NCBI RefSeq assembly: GCF_933775445.1
Contig: NC_065874.1
Location: forward strand, 16,387,001-16,451,000
Length of the DNA: 64,000 nucleotides
Reading direction: 5' to 3'
Origin: Argentina anserina
Taxonomy: Eukaryota; Streptophyta; Magnoliopsida; Rosales; Rosaceae
Shown here: piece after piece, positions 1 through 11,200 of the stretch
Layout of the letters: each line of letters opens with the position of its first letter
Position numbering within the stretch: the stretch's first letter is position 1
Program-made: the position numbers and the translations under genes
The notes under the pieces: generated by a model
The model's input: the letters and a program-made list of their open reading frames with translations, nothing else
Told to the model about the DNA's origin: nothing
Database searches by the model: none

Positions 1-129
1 GCATGTCCTCCCACCTTTCCATCATGGAACTCAGAGATGATCTTGTGTCGCCATCCATCAATGCGAGCCATCTATATTCTGTCCTTGTAAAACAAGTGGG
101 AATCTGTCCACTGATAGTATTTCTTCTCA

Positions 130-672
130 TTACCTTGTTGCAATTGTGTTATGATGGTTGGTTGCAGCCTCGGAATCAATCAAACAGGATTGTTGAAGGT
201 CATGAATGTAGCCTTGCACTGAACTTGAAATCCCCATGAGAGAAACAAGGGCAGGGACCCTGGATAGCGCATCCGGCACAACATTGTTCTGTCCTGCCTT
301 GTAAGAGATGGAGTAGTCATAGCCAAGGAGTTTAATTAGCCATTTCTGCTGAGCTGGAGTAGTAATCTTTTGCTTGAGGAAATGTTCAAGAGTTCTATGG
401 TCAATAACAATTCGGAAGTGATGTCCAAGAAGGTATGGTCTCCAATATTGGACTGCTGAAACTACAGCAAGCATCTCTTTATCATACACAAACAGTGCTA
501 AATGGCGCTGAGCGAGTGCTTTGCTCATGAACGCAATGGGATGACCATTTTGTGATAAAACTGCACCAATGCCTGTGTCAGAGGCATCGCATTCAACAAC
601 GAATTCCTGCGAAAAATCTGGATAAGCCAACATTGGTGTGTGTGTGTGTGAATGCATGCTTCGACTCCTCAA
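130..672 (-). pseudogene. RNase H domain of gypsy element
   Basis: The segment shows the RNase H box VVECDASDTGIGAVLSQ, then the KEMLAVVSAVQYWRPYLLG and VIDHRTLEHFL motifs and the NVVPDALSR end. All are standard Ty3/gypsy RNase H signatures. The reading frame begins within a short TG repeat that looks like a later expansion breaking continuity with RT. It ends in a stop near 130, with integrase-like residues following in another frame. Confidence 0.85.
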
Positions 673-1730
673 ATGCCAATTCTACCTTAGGGTTCCAACA
701 AAACGCATCTTTCTTGAGCAAATCAGTTAAGGGCTTGGCTATAATTCAAAAATTCCTCACATACTTTCGATAGTACCCGGCTAAGCAAAGAAAACCTCGT
801 AACTGCTTCAGAGTCAAAGGTCTAGGCCACTGACTAATAGCTTTTATCTTAGCAGGGTCGACAGATACTCCTTCTCCACTAATAATATGCCCCAAATACT
901 CTACTTGGCTGACTCCAAAACTACATTTGCTCTCCTTCACCTTTAACGAGTGATGTCGCAGGATCTTGAACACGTGCTCCAACCGCTGTAAGTGTTGTTC
1001 TAGATTAGAACTATAAATTAGGATGTCATCGAAGAAGACTAAAACTCATTTGCGCAACAACTCTCGGAGAGCATCATTCAACACTGCTTGAAAGGTAGAT
1101 GGTGCATTGGTTAAGCCAAATGGCAGGACCAGGAATTCATAATGGCCTGAATGTGTGCGAAAAGCAGTTTTCTCAATGTCTTTCTCATGCATTCTTATCT
1201 GGTGGTATCCAGCTCGGAGATCCAACTTGGTGAACAAGGTAGCACCATGAACCTCATCAATGAGCTCATCCACTACAGGTATTAGATACTTATCCTTTAC
1301 AGTAGCAGCGTTTAAAGCTCGATAGTCAATGCACAACCTCCATGATCCATCTTTTTTCTTCACTAAGAGCATTGGTGATGAATACAGACTCACACTAGGT
1401 CGAATCACTCCATTTGCTAACAACTCTTGAATGATCTTCTCTATCTCATTTTTTTTGAAATTGAGGATAACGATAGGGTCTCACATTAATAGGGCAAGTG
1501 TTTGGTAGTAGCTCAATTTCATGGTCTTGTGGCCTTGGTGGTGGTAGTTGTGTGGGGGTTTCAAAGACATCAGAGTACTTGTGTTTGAGGTTTTGGATGT
1601 GAGAGTTTGGTGGTGTATGTGTGCCAGACTTGGGAAGGCTAACAATAGAATTCAACTGAACAAGCAAAGCTTCTTTCTCTTTCCTTAGTGTTCTGGTCAT
1701 TGCCTTACAACTCACAACACTAGAGTCCAC
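672..1730 (-). pseudogene. Reverse transcriptase of gypsy element
   Basis: The RT palm is recognisable: [52 protein letters not shown], then an FFDD catalytic box. A TGA at 1043-1045 interrupts the frame just before the FFDD box. A second stop lies near 746, after the GYYRKYVRNF motif. Downstream a TG dinucleotide run (about 633-651) throws the frame off. The thumb/connection region (EYLGHIISGEGVSVDP) is intact in sequence. Confidence 0.85.
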
Positions 1731-1731
1731 C

Positions 1732-2124
1732 TCACAAAGACTGTTCTCGGCCTTGATCCCAAAACTTCATAGTCATGCGCTCCAAATTCCACACAATATC
1801 ACCCAACGTCCTCAACCATGCCGCCCCCAAAACAATCTCACAACTTGAAATAGGTAATACATAATAGGATGTGACAAAACTATAATGTTGTAGTGTGATA
1901 GGTACCTCAACTATTGTGCTAGTGACCATAATTTGACCACTTGCCACTCGTACTCGAAGTGGTTTGATCTCCTGCATTGTGACGCCCAATTTGCGTAGTA
2001 TGGAGGGATGGATAAAGTTACGAGATGCTCCAGAATCTATGAGTACATGAGCTTCCTTCCCTTGAAACTCCCTTTTCAACTGCATGATTCTTACATTATC
2101 CCCATCAATAGAATGGAGTTGCAA
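1732..2124 (-). pseudogene. Retropepsin-like aspartic protease of gypsy element
   Basis: The segment contains the active-site motif LIDSGAS with flanking HVLIDSGASRNFIH, followed by strands ending in VLGAAWLRTLG, the standard gypsy protease layout. The frame is open for 130 codons, then ends before the linker to RT. It sits between gag and RT of the same element. Confidence 0.8.
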
Positions 2125-2157
2125 GTCATACTCATCTGGATTGGCTGCATGGTGAAA

Positions 2158-3887
2158 TTAAACATCACCCTCATTAACTTCCGGACCCTGTAATTCCATC
2201 TCTTCTAGTATAATTTCGATAGCCATGAGAGCGTTTCCATGCCTGCAATTATGGCCTGGCCGATATTGCTCATCACAAAAGAGGCACAGACAACGAGCTC
2301 TCTGTTCTAAGTACTCGGCACGAGTCATTCTCTGATTACCACCTTGATTCACTGCTTGTGGTGCACGCACAACAGGAGCATGCCAAAGTTGAGCAAGCTG
2401 GACTGGTGCAGGGGCAACCCTAGGTATGGTTGAAGCCATTTCTGGGGTAGGTCTAGGGACAAAGGTATTGCGGCTCGCCTGGCATTGAATTAACTCATTT
2501 TTCTTTGACGATTTTCGCCAAAACACAAGCTGCATACAATGTCTTAGGGTTTTGAGCTCTCACATCAGAACGAATCGAACTCTTCAAACCTCCAATGAAG
2601 AAGAACAATAGATTCTTAGGTGTAAAGCCAGGTGCTCGACAAGAGAGTTTTGTGAATTGTTCCATGAACTGCTCTACTGACCCTGTTTGGCTCATCCTAG
2701 CCAAAGCAGCCTGATAGTCACCGAGGTTGTGTTCAGTGAATTCTCGTAGTAACAAATCACAAAGACCAGAACATTTTTATGGAAATTCATGTTTGAACAT
2801 GAACCAGCGATCTGATGCTCTGTCTACTAAATGCATGGTGGCTATTGCAAGTTTTCTATCTTCAAGAATCTGATAAATTTCAAAGTATTGCTCGACCTTG
2901 CTCACCCGCTAAATAAGGTCATTTCCGCCAAAGGTGGGCATCTCCTGTTTCATCTGTTTCATGGTGGGTAAATTGGGGTCCCAGTTGTTGGACATGAACT
3001 GCTGTTGACAGATGGGTTGGTAACCAAGGTATGGATAAGGTCATGTATAAGCATTGGGTGGTATGTGTGAGGTCATGGTAGCTGCAGTGTATTGAGGGCT
3101 GAATCTATGTGATTGTAGTTGAGTATTCGAGCTGCAGGGGGTGTTGGATGCCCATGGTTGCTGAGTAAAGTGTCATGGTCTAGAGTGTGGGACAAAACTG
3201 GTGTTGACAAAATTGCCAGGAGGCATATTTGTGTAGGCAAAATTGGAGTGTGGTGAAAACTGTTGGCTAAATTGTGGGTTAGGTGTGTGTTGGAAAAACT
3301 GAGTTCTAGAGGGTTTTTCACTCCTAGATCCAGTACCTTTGCCTTTACTATTTTCTCCTTTCTCAAAAATGCGCTTCTCCTGGCCGGTTTAGGACTAACC
3401 TTGCTCACAGTGATAGTATTCAGCACAGCACCAGCATAATTCGTGATAATGGGTTGCGTAGTGGCGAACTGATATAGCTGGTAAAACTCAGTGTGACCTT
3501 CCCCCGTCCCCTCCTTGTTGACAGAGATGGGTTGGGAAGTGGTACTAGTCGTGGTAGTTGACAAAGACGGAACTTGGATCTGAAGTAGACTCAATCAACG
3601 ACACGAGACCAGGGCGTTTCAATAACAGGTGGGAGTGTCCCAAACTTCACCAAGCTTAGATCCGGGGTTGCAGTGCGCATAGTACACAACTCTGCTACAA
3701 TCTCGTCGCAAAACGAACTCAAAACAGCTTGATGGTCGGTTAGAGAGGCTTGGAGGCCAGAGATCTGCGCCGTGGTGTTGGTTTTGAGAGCTTGCAACTC
3801 CGACTCCACTTTAACGAGTTCCTCAGAGTATTGAGTAGTCCCGCTCGGAGGTTGCTGTTGACCCGCAGCTCCACGCTTGTTCGCCAT
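2158..3887 (-). pseudogene. gag of gypsy element, broken
   Basis: The capsid/nucleocapsid gene is spread over several frames. The N-terminus (ATG at 3887, MANKRG start) has a coiled-coil-like stretch (LVKVESELQALKTN). The core region at 2495-2755 contains VEQFMEQFTKLS and GGLKSSIRSDV, typical of plant gypsy capsid. A CCHC-like knuckle (CLFC, then GHNC) sits near 2250-2290. Frame changes between 3591, 3073, 2755 and 2535 show that the gene is dead. Confidence 0.8.
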
Positions 3888-3901
3888 GCCCCTTGAGAGG
3901 A

Positions 3902-3912
3902 CTCTGATACCA
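3902..3912 (-). other. Primer binding site, tRNA-iMet type
   Basis: The minus strand reads TGGTATCAGAG, which matches the initiator-methionine tRNA 3' end complement used by most plant LTR elements. It lies 15 bases upstream of the gag ATG at 3887. Confidence 0.8.
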
Positions 3913-4194
3913 GATCCTAAACGGCTGAAAGTAAAAGCTGAGAAAGGAAAGAACACAAGGAAAATACTGATATTTGATAAACGGCTGCCCAAACTAGGGT
4001 TTATATCGTTACATTTATAGCCCATACTGGCGATCCATAACTGACCACATGGCTGCTAAGAGTCCACAACCATAATCTATAAGCTGCTACTACTCACGTG
4101 CGAGGCACGAGCACGATTTAAACAAAACGATTATGTTTCAAGCTAAAGATAATTACTGATAATTACTTCGAAAGGTAACTCAGAGCTCCTAACA
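3913..4194 (-). repeat. Putative 5' LTR of the gypsy element
   Basis: On the minus strand a TGTTAGGAGCTC start (bases 4194-4183) leads about 280 bases later to a primer binding site. The outer end fits the TG rule. The inner end is uncertain: no clear CA lies directly next to the primer site, and the partner LTR is outside the window. Confidence 0.45.
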
Positions 4195-4958
4195 GGGGAG
4201 GGATGATACTCATTCTGACAGTTTGAAAATACAAGATAGAACAAGAACAAGTAATAGCAGCGGAAAATAATATAGAAGAATTTTACTTTTCTATTGAACA
4301 ATTTATATTACAAAGATTACACATTAATCTATGACAATATAGTTCTCAAAAGTAAAATACTTCTTACTTGATAGTCACAATCAAGTATTGAAACAACCTC
4401 ACTAAGATCGTTGTTTCAAGTGTCGATACAACCTCACTAAGATTGTTGTAGTCACACGGATGATCAACCTCACTAAGAACGTTGATGTTGCCACTAAGGT
4501 CTTCAATGAAGTCACACAGATCTCCTAGCACTAAGCTCTCATTTTTGTGAATTTTCTTCTCTTTGGTTTCACCCTCTTTCTCCTCTTTTTTCTCTGTGGT
4601 TACACCATGTTTAGGTGCTTTCTACAGTCCATCCCCCTCTTTAGGTCCTAAATTTTGAAATTTCTTATTTTTTTGTTTTGTTCTTGAAATGATTCATATC
4701 TCTAAAAACGACATCTTGAGTAACCATATTTCATAAATCTTCAATTTTGCTCATTCAAAAAAGAATCTTCAATCCCATTAAAAAATATATATATATCTTC
4801 AATTTTGAAGTTTAATATCACGTTTTTTTATACGGGCACAACTCGCAACATACTACGGTGAGAATGTGAGACCTTGTGTAACCAAACAAGAGAAAACCAA
4901 GGTTGAGTGACCACAACTCACATTCTGATATTCAAGTTGGGACCTTTGGCGTTCAACC
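4195..4958. other. Intergenic, AT-rich, with three degenerate 36-bp repeats
   Basis: No gene is seen. The core motif CAACCTCACTAAG recurs at 4394, 4429 and 4465, a small tandem array of about 36-bp units. The rest is AT-rich and presumably includes the promoter of the PPR gene. Confidence 0.5.
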
Positions 4959-6917
4959 ATGGCCAACTTCAGGCTACTCAAGCTCGCAGTCCACGCCTTT
5001 CGACCAGAACCCATCTCCGCTAAGCATTCGTCTTTGGCCTCTAAACCTTGCGCTACTCCTGCCGTGGTTCCGAAGCGAGCTCTCGTTCACTCTCATCCTC
5101 TACAACAAAACATTCGCCTCTGGCCTCTACACCATCTAAATGCACATCACCTGTTCGACGAAATTCCCCACAGAAATTACATCAACTTAATTATCGAGCA
5201 CAATCGCAGTGGCCGCAACCACGAAGCCATTAACCTCTTTTTGGCTGTTTTCCGGGCCGGTTTACCGGTCACTGTGCCGGTTCTGACTTCTGTGGTCAAG
5301 GCTTGCGGAACCTTGTGTGATCAAGTGGCGGGTAGACAGGTGCATTGTCAGTGTGTCAAGTCTGGGCTTGGTGAAGACGTGAGTGTTGGGTCGTCGCTTG
5401 TCTCTATGTATATGAAGACTGAGGGTCTTGTAGAGGGGAGGAGAGTGTTTGATGAGTTGAGGGAGACAAGTGTAGTAACTTGGACAGCCATAATCAGTGG
5501 GTACTTGCAGAATGGTGCAACAGAGAAAGCCGTCGAGTTATTTTGTAAAATGTGCAGGGAAGGTGTTCGACCAAATGACTTCACTTATGCTGCTATCATT
5601 ACAGCCCACCCTTGTATATCTGTTTTCCAAGTGCATGCCCATGTCATTAAGACCAACTATGAAAGGTCCCCTTCTGCAGGAATTTCACTTGTATCTGCTT
5701 ATGTTAAGATTGGAAATGTTCCGGAAGCTGAGAAAGTTTTGCAAACAATCGACGATAAGGAAACAAGATCGTGGAACGCAGTGCTCGCCGGATATACTCA
5801 TATAGAAGACGCAGTGGGAGCTATTAGAATTTTCCTCCAGCTGACAAGAAATGGGTTCAGACCTGACAAGTTCACTTTGTCTAGTATCATTACTGCTTGC
5901 AGTGCACCTTCCGGGACATTGGAGCAGGGGAAACAATTTCATGCGTGCGCAGTTAAACTCATGTTGGACAGTACTCTGTATGTAAGTAGTGCTCTTGTCA
6001 CCATGTACTCAAAGATGGGGAATCTTGAAAGTGCAAATGAAGCTTTTAAAAGACAAGGAGAGAGAAACGTGATTTTGTGGAACTCTATGATCAGTGGGTA
6101 CATGCTGAATGGAAGAATAGAGAAAGGAGTGAAGTTATTCTGTAAAATGAGCAGAGAAGGTCTTAGACCTGATAAGTTCACTTTGTCCAGTATCATTGCT
6201 GCTTGTGCTGCACCTTCTGCAACAGTGGATCTGGGGAAACAATTTCATGCTTACTCAATTAAACTCGGGTTGAATAATGAACTTTCTCCAAGTAATGCTC
6301 TTGTCACCATGTATGCAAATATGGGGAATCTTGAAAGTGCAAATGAAGTTTTCAAGAGACAAGGAGAGAGAAACGTGATTTCGTGGAGCTCTATGATCTC
6401 TGGATATGCACAATATGGTCAGGGGAATAAGGCTCTTGAACTATTTGAGGAGATGCGCAGGCAAAATTTGGAAGTAAACGGCATAACATTCCTTGTCGTC
6501 ATCTCTGCCTGTGCTCATGCATGCTTAGTAGATGAAGGTAAAAGATATTTCGATATGATGGTCCAAGATTACCATATTAATCCAACAATGGAGCACTATA
6601 CTTGTATGGTTGGTCTCTACAGCCGAGCCGGAAATTTTGAAATGGCGATGGACCTTATAAATAACATGCCTTTTTCTGCTGATGCAAATGTGTGGCGAGC
6701 TATCTTGGGTGCTTGCCCTGTTTACCTCAACTTAGAGCTAGCCAAATTTTCTGCAGAAAAGATCATTTCATTACAGCCAAAAGACTCTTTTGCGTATTCT
6801 ACCTTGGCCAATATTTACGCTGCAGCTGGAAACTGGCAAGAGAGGGATGAAGTGGTGAGGTTGGCAAAGGAAAGAAAAGTGCAAAGGCTACCTGGGTTTA
6901 GCTGGATTGAGGTGTAG
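4959..6917 (+). CDS. PLS-class pentatricopeptide repeat protein, E-type end, DYW cut off by stop
   Basis: The single-exon frame encodes 652 residues. It has a short N-terminal leader rich in basic residues, plausibly organellar targeting, then many PPR motifs (VVTWTAIISGYLQNG, VRPNDFTYAAIITA, NVISWSSMISGYAQYGQ, ISACAHACLVDEGKRYF) and an E domain ending GFSWIEV. PLS-class PPR proteins bind organellar RNA and DYW forms act in C-to-U editing. The sequence closely recalls Arabidopsis At2g27610 (from memory; that protein is longer and has a DYW domain). Here a TAG at 6915-6917 ends the frame where E+ should start. One PLS triplet is duplicated (306 bp). It may be a shortened functional gene or an early pseudogene. 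Confidence 0.85.
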   Translation: MANFRLLKLAVHAFRPEPISAKHSSLASKPCATPAVVPKRALVHSHPLQQNIRLWPLHHLNAHHLFDEIPHRNYINLIIEHNRSGRNHEAINLFLAVFRAGLPVTVPVLTSVVKACGTLCDQVAGRQVHCQCVKSGLGEDVSVGSSLVSMYMKTEGLVEGRRVFDELRETSVVTWTAIISGYLQNGATEKAVELFCKMCREGVRPNDFTYAAIITAHPCISVFQVHAHVIKTNYERSPSAGISLVSAYVKIGNVPEAEKVLQTIDDKETRSWNAVLAGYTHIEDAVGAIRIFLQLTRNGFRPDKFTLSSIITACSAPSGTLEQGKQFHACAVKLMLDSTLYVSSALVTMYSKMGNLESANEAFKRQGERNVILWNSMISGYMLNGRIEKGVKLFCKMSREGLRPDKFTLSSIIAACAAPSATVDLGKQFHAYSIKLGLNNELSPSNALVTMYANMGNLESANEVFKRQGERNVISWSSMISGYAQYGQGNKALELFEEMRRQNLEVNGITFLVVISACAHACLVDEGKRYFDMMVQDYHINPTMEHYTCMVGLYSRAGNFEMAMDLINNMPFSADANVWRAILGACPVYLNLELAKFSAEKIISLQPKDSFAYSTLANIYAAAGNWQERDEVVRLAKERKVQRLPGFSWIEV

Positions 6918-7220
6918 AACAAGACCTACACATTCTTGGCTGGTGATGTTTCACATCCCTTATCAGACGTTATGTATACTTGAAACTTGACGAATTATAT
7001 ACCTGATTGACACAGTGAGAGGCTGGCCATTGCTTTTGGATTGATGGCGAAGCCCCCAGGATCTCCTTTTCAGATTTTGAAAAATCTTAGGGTATGTGGA
7101 GACTGTCACCCTGTTATTTAATTAATTTCAGTGATACAAGCAAGGGATAATGTTGTCAGAGATTCAAAACGATACCATCACTTCAAGGGTGATTTATGCT
7201 CTTGTAGAGATTATTGGTGA
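6918..7220 (+). pseudogene. E+/DYW domain remnant of the PPR gene
   Basis: The same reading frame continues past the TAG with recognisable E+ residues (NKTYTFLAGDVSHPLSD), then TGA at 6981 and TGA at 7008. It then gives a DYW-deaminase tail from 7011: [19 protein letters not shown], a further TAA, VVRDSKRYHHFKGD and a final DYW just before the TGA at 7218-7220. The zinc-binding HSE and CGDC elements are still legible. About 40 residues between E+ and HSE seem to be deleted. The frame is unbroken by indels of non-multiple-of-three length, so the loss is recent or was mild. Confidence 0.85.
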
Positions 7221-8253
7221 GACTCCATTTGGGAAGACAATTTAACGATAGGCATGGAGGTATCTCTCATGTAAGTCATCAAAGCTTACCGCCTTCAAAA
7301 AATACACCTGCATTACTTCTAGGGTGATACATGATCTCATTAGTAAAAGCACAGATTATAGCACAAGTTATTCTTTACTTGCCATGGAAAACACAGCAGC
7401 TGTATTTAGTCTGCGGCCTGTGCAAACCCAATGGTGTATTCCATTAAAAGAATTGTATACCAATGTCTTCAAGAATGAGTAGATCAAGTCCCATAGACCC
7501 TGGGATAACTTTTTCCTTTTTTTAACTCCATTGGTGTAGTCTGCTGGTTCATCTAGCTGGGGTTCTGTGGTGGTGTTCCTATTTGCAAGCCATGTGCAGT
7601 ACCAATTACTAGTCTACTGGAAAATTTGTTCTTGGTAGCATTGAAGTCGAGAAATTTTCACTGCTAACGCTCCTGTTGATGAGGTATGTGACAGTACCAG
7701 TTTAATATTTCAAGTGTGGATTATATGCTACACGACTATTTCATTTCTGATTTAGTTTAATACAGTATGTGTGAATATAACGATGAACCTAATGGACATA
7801 TATAGGTATTGGATCTGAGATTTCCTTCACAGTTCCTTAGGGAAGACATAGATAAATTGAAACTTTCTGTATAGTTGTTAGGTTCTAGTTATTAAGGTAA
7901 TTAAGTGAGGTTGATTCCAAGAATTGTTGTGTCTTGGATGAAACTGCTAATTGGAGAAAACTTAGAAGACCTTTAAATATAACTTGCACGTATAATAAAG
8001 CTGATTGAATTGCTTAACTTCCACTCTAGTATTGTACACTTTGGCTCCCTAATTCAGCATGCCACATAAATGATGGGGACGAAGCCAATTTATCAGTATG
8101 CTTTGAAATGAAAGTCTTTAGGAACTAACAATTAAGTTATTAACTTTCGATCTGATACAAATACATTTCCCCTCATATCCTTCAGATGACAATTTACAAA
8201 TGCAATCGTCTTATATAATTTAGTATCTGAAACTTGTTGTAGAGCTCTTGTTT
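7221..8253. other. Intergenic, nothing recognised
   Basis: AT-rich sequence between the 3' ends of the convergent PPR and subtilase genes. No coding similarity or repeat structure was recognised. Confidence 0.5.
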
Positions 8254-11200
8254 CTATGTTGAATGCACATTAAGACCAATAGGACTCCTGACATTCTGAA
8301 TACCATTACTCCATGTCAGAGCTCCAAACACAAAGCTTCCATTACTGTCCTTGAAAGGGGTGAAATCTACACTAAAAGACATATTTTCCCCAGTCTTTGT
8401 AAATTTGAGTTTAGCTGGTGTAACTGTAACATTTACACCTTCTGGATAGTCTACATATGCAGCATACACCGTTGGGCCTTTACCATAGTAAGTAACTGTT
8501 CGTTGGACAGATAGTCTTCCACTCATTGTTGACACACCAATTGATGGGTAATTAAAATTGTAGGAAGGTATAAAAGGCTTCTGGCAATAAATTAGATTAC
8601 CCGTGAGGTTTTTCAGTTGCAAAGGGCTAGCCCCGGTGCTGCAGAGAAAATTGATTATGTCATGGGAATCAAAATCATATACAAGTCCAGGATCAATTGC
8701 TGCAACTGGGTTAATGTGTCCAGATCCATAGTCAAAAGGTGTAGTAGGGATGCCATTTGGATCTCTCCCAATAGGAAGTTTGTTGTTATCTTGGGCCGTT
8801 GCTGCAACGAAAGATACAGGAAATATTTGAATTTAAAGCCACTTGATAATATTTCAGACAGAAAACACTTGTATTCATCTGGTCCTAAACTGACCTGTAG
8901 TCATTATAGAAGACATTATGGCTGCTGGACTCCAGGAAGGTCGGTACATTTTCAAAGTTGCAGCAACTGCAGATACATGTGACAAGACATTGATGTGCTA
9001 GAAATGATGTTATAATTGACGGACCTGTCTGCTGTAGCTGTAGTTGCGACCGGAGACCAAGCATGTTTGGCTATGATTAGGAGATTCTGTTGTACATTTA
9101 ATAACCTAGGATACAGAACCAACGATACCCTTTACGCATATTTTAGAATTGATATAAAAATTATAATTATCTTGTATTACTAAGGAGATAAATGAATTTT
9201 TTTATAGAACTAACTTTGATGATGTCTGGGGCTATGATGTTTGGCCCCATGGAAGAGAACACTGCCATTTCTGGTGCAGGTTTGGTTTTCCGAATTGTAG
9301 TTGTTTGTGATATTCTAACAACTGGATACCTGAAACCAATAATACAGTCAAATTCGTTGTCAACTGTGACCTTCAGGCACACTGCTTTGTTAGATATCTG
9401 TTACATTTAATTTACTTCTTTTGATAGCTTTTAATTTCTACGACTGCAAATATTGAGCAAACAAAGCTTGGAAAACTTACTTTGTTTTTGTCATGTATGC
9501 TTGAAGCTGTGCTGCTTCTTCTTGACCAATTAGAGTGGCAGGGATGACAAACTGAAAGCCAACATCTTTGAGAAATGGATCCACAAGAATCATTCCTACA
9601 CTACCACCTTGTCTTACAACTATGCTTTTCTCCCTTCTGTTATCAGTAAATGTCTAAGGTACACACAACAATTTTTCCCTTAATTAAGCTTGCATTTAGA
9701 GTACTGTTCTTGCAGAAGCTGATGAAGGAAACAAGCAGAAAGAAAAAGATGATAGAAAGTTAAAGACACATGCTAGAATAAATATATAAAGTCGAATATT
9801 AAGATGATAGAAAATTTGAAATCGTTATACGAAGTAAAAGTATTGTTTGCATATACTGAAAGGTGTGTTCTTTTCATTTCCTTTTGGGACTAAGGAGCCT
9901 ATTTTGAGTATATAGCATGGTAGAAAACTAGGTTATGAAACACTTATTGTAGCCGTGTGTGTGTGGAAACATCAAAATTTTGAAGAGATAAATTACCTTG
10001 CATTCTTTGCTGTGGCTCCAGAGGCAGCTGCAACACTTGCAGATATCAAACTGTAGGACGACTCCATTTCCAGTGGGTTTAGAGAGGAACCCTGAAATCC
10101 CAAAATTCAAAGCAAAAGGTCAGTTATGTGATTAGTGATTAGAGGCCGCACCAAAATTTGGATGCCAACTTTACCTTTAATATTTGTGAATTTCCAAGAT
10201 GCACATTTGAATGGAATTCTCTATCCAAAGTGCTTGCAGCAACAGTGAGGATCCAAGGAGGAACATTGCATGCAGTACTAGGGAAACCAGAGTTCCCCGC
10301 TGATGCAGAAACAAGTATTCCTTTCTGGAATGCATGGAAAGTTCCAATGGAGATTGCATTTTCAAAATACGTCGGCTGTGGAGGATCAGGACCAAGGGAA
10401 AGGGAGAGAACATCAACGCCATCACCAATGGCATCATCCAGAGCTAAAAGAATATCTGCATCACTACACAAGTCAAACCAACATGCCTTGTAAATAGCAA
10501 GCCTGGCACCCGGTGCACCGCCTCTTGCGGTTCCTGTGGCCATTCCCAAGAATCTGACATTAGTTACTGTGGATCCAGCTATCGTTGAGGCAGTGTGACT
10601 CCCATGTCCATCAGCATCTCTCGCTGATCTGAAGAAAGGTAGAGGCGCAAAGGACTCAAGAGGCCCATTTTCTACTTCAAATCCATGATAGTAGAAGTGA
10701 GATCCTATGATTTTCTGCAAATAGAAACCAATCTTTAGACTTTTAGAGCTGAACCTACATGATCAAGCATCTTTCAGTCGTACTATCAAGTAAACCAACG
10801 CTGCAAGCCATCAGGCGGTTAGTGTATATCCTTCTCTATCCAGGTTTATTTCCAGACTTTTCGTACTTGCGTCATTTTATGCTTTCACTTTTGCTTTGTT
10901 GAAGTATATTCCCTAGCAGACTAACTATCCACGATTTGTGGACTGGAGATAATTGTTGTCCTACTATATAAGTATATATTCATATTTTCTTTACTAGAGG
11001 GAATGGTTATCAGAGTTGACGAATTAGTGACCAGTAGGGCTGAGGGTGTAAGTGAGACTCTAGGGACTGATAACTTGTATCTGATGGTCTGTGGTGTGGT
11101 ATAAGAATGAAATTAATGATAAAGTAATCTGAGTTCACATCCAAAACCAATTGGCAATGGATGAAGTGGCTCAAACTCTTATAAACCCACAGGCTAGGTC

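Larger units (their letters stand above)
1..4194 (-). mobile_element. Degenerate Ty3/gypsy LTR retrotransposon, 3' part beyond window
   Basis: Read on the minus strand this holds, in order, a putative 5' LTR, a tRNA-iMet-type primer binding site, gag, protease, reverse transcriptase, RNase H and the first residues of an integrase zinc-binding region (bases 1-60, residues resembling the EFHDxxVGGH motif). The order gag-PR-RT-RH-INT is that of Ty3/gypsy, and RNase H and RT motifs resemble plant chromoviruses. In-frame stops and frameshifts interrupt every domain, so it cannot act autonomously. The integrase core and 3' LTR would lie left of base 1, so its full length and TSD cannot be seen. Confidence 0.9.

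Noticed and set aside
10158..10493. Plus-strand frame of 111 codons over the subtilase His exon, repeated at 42772
   Set aside because: Shadow of the minus-strand catalytic exon.
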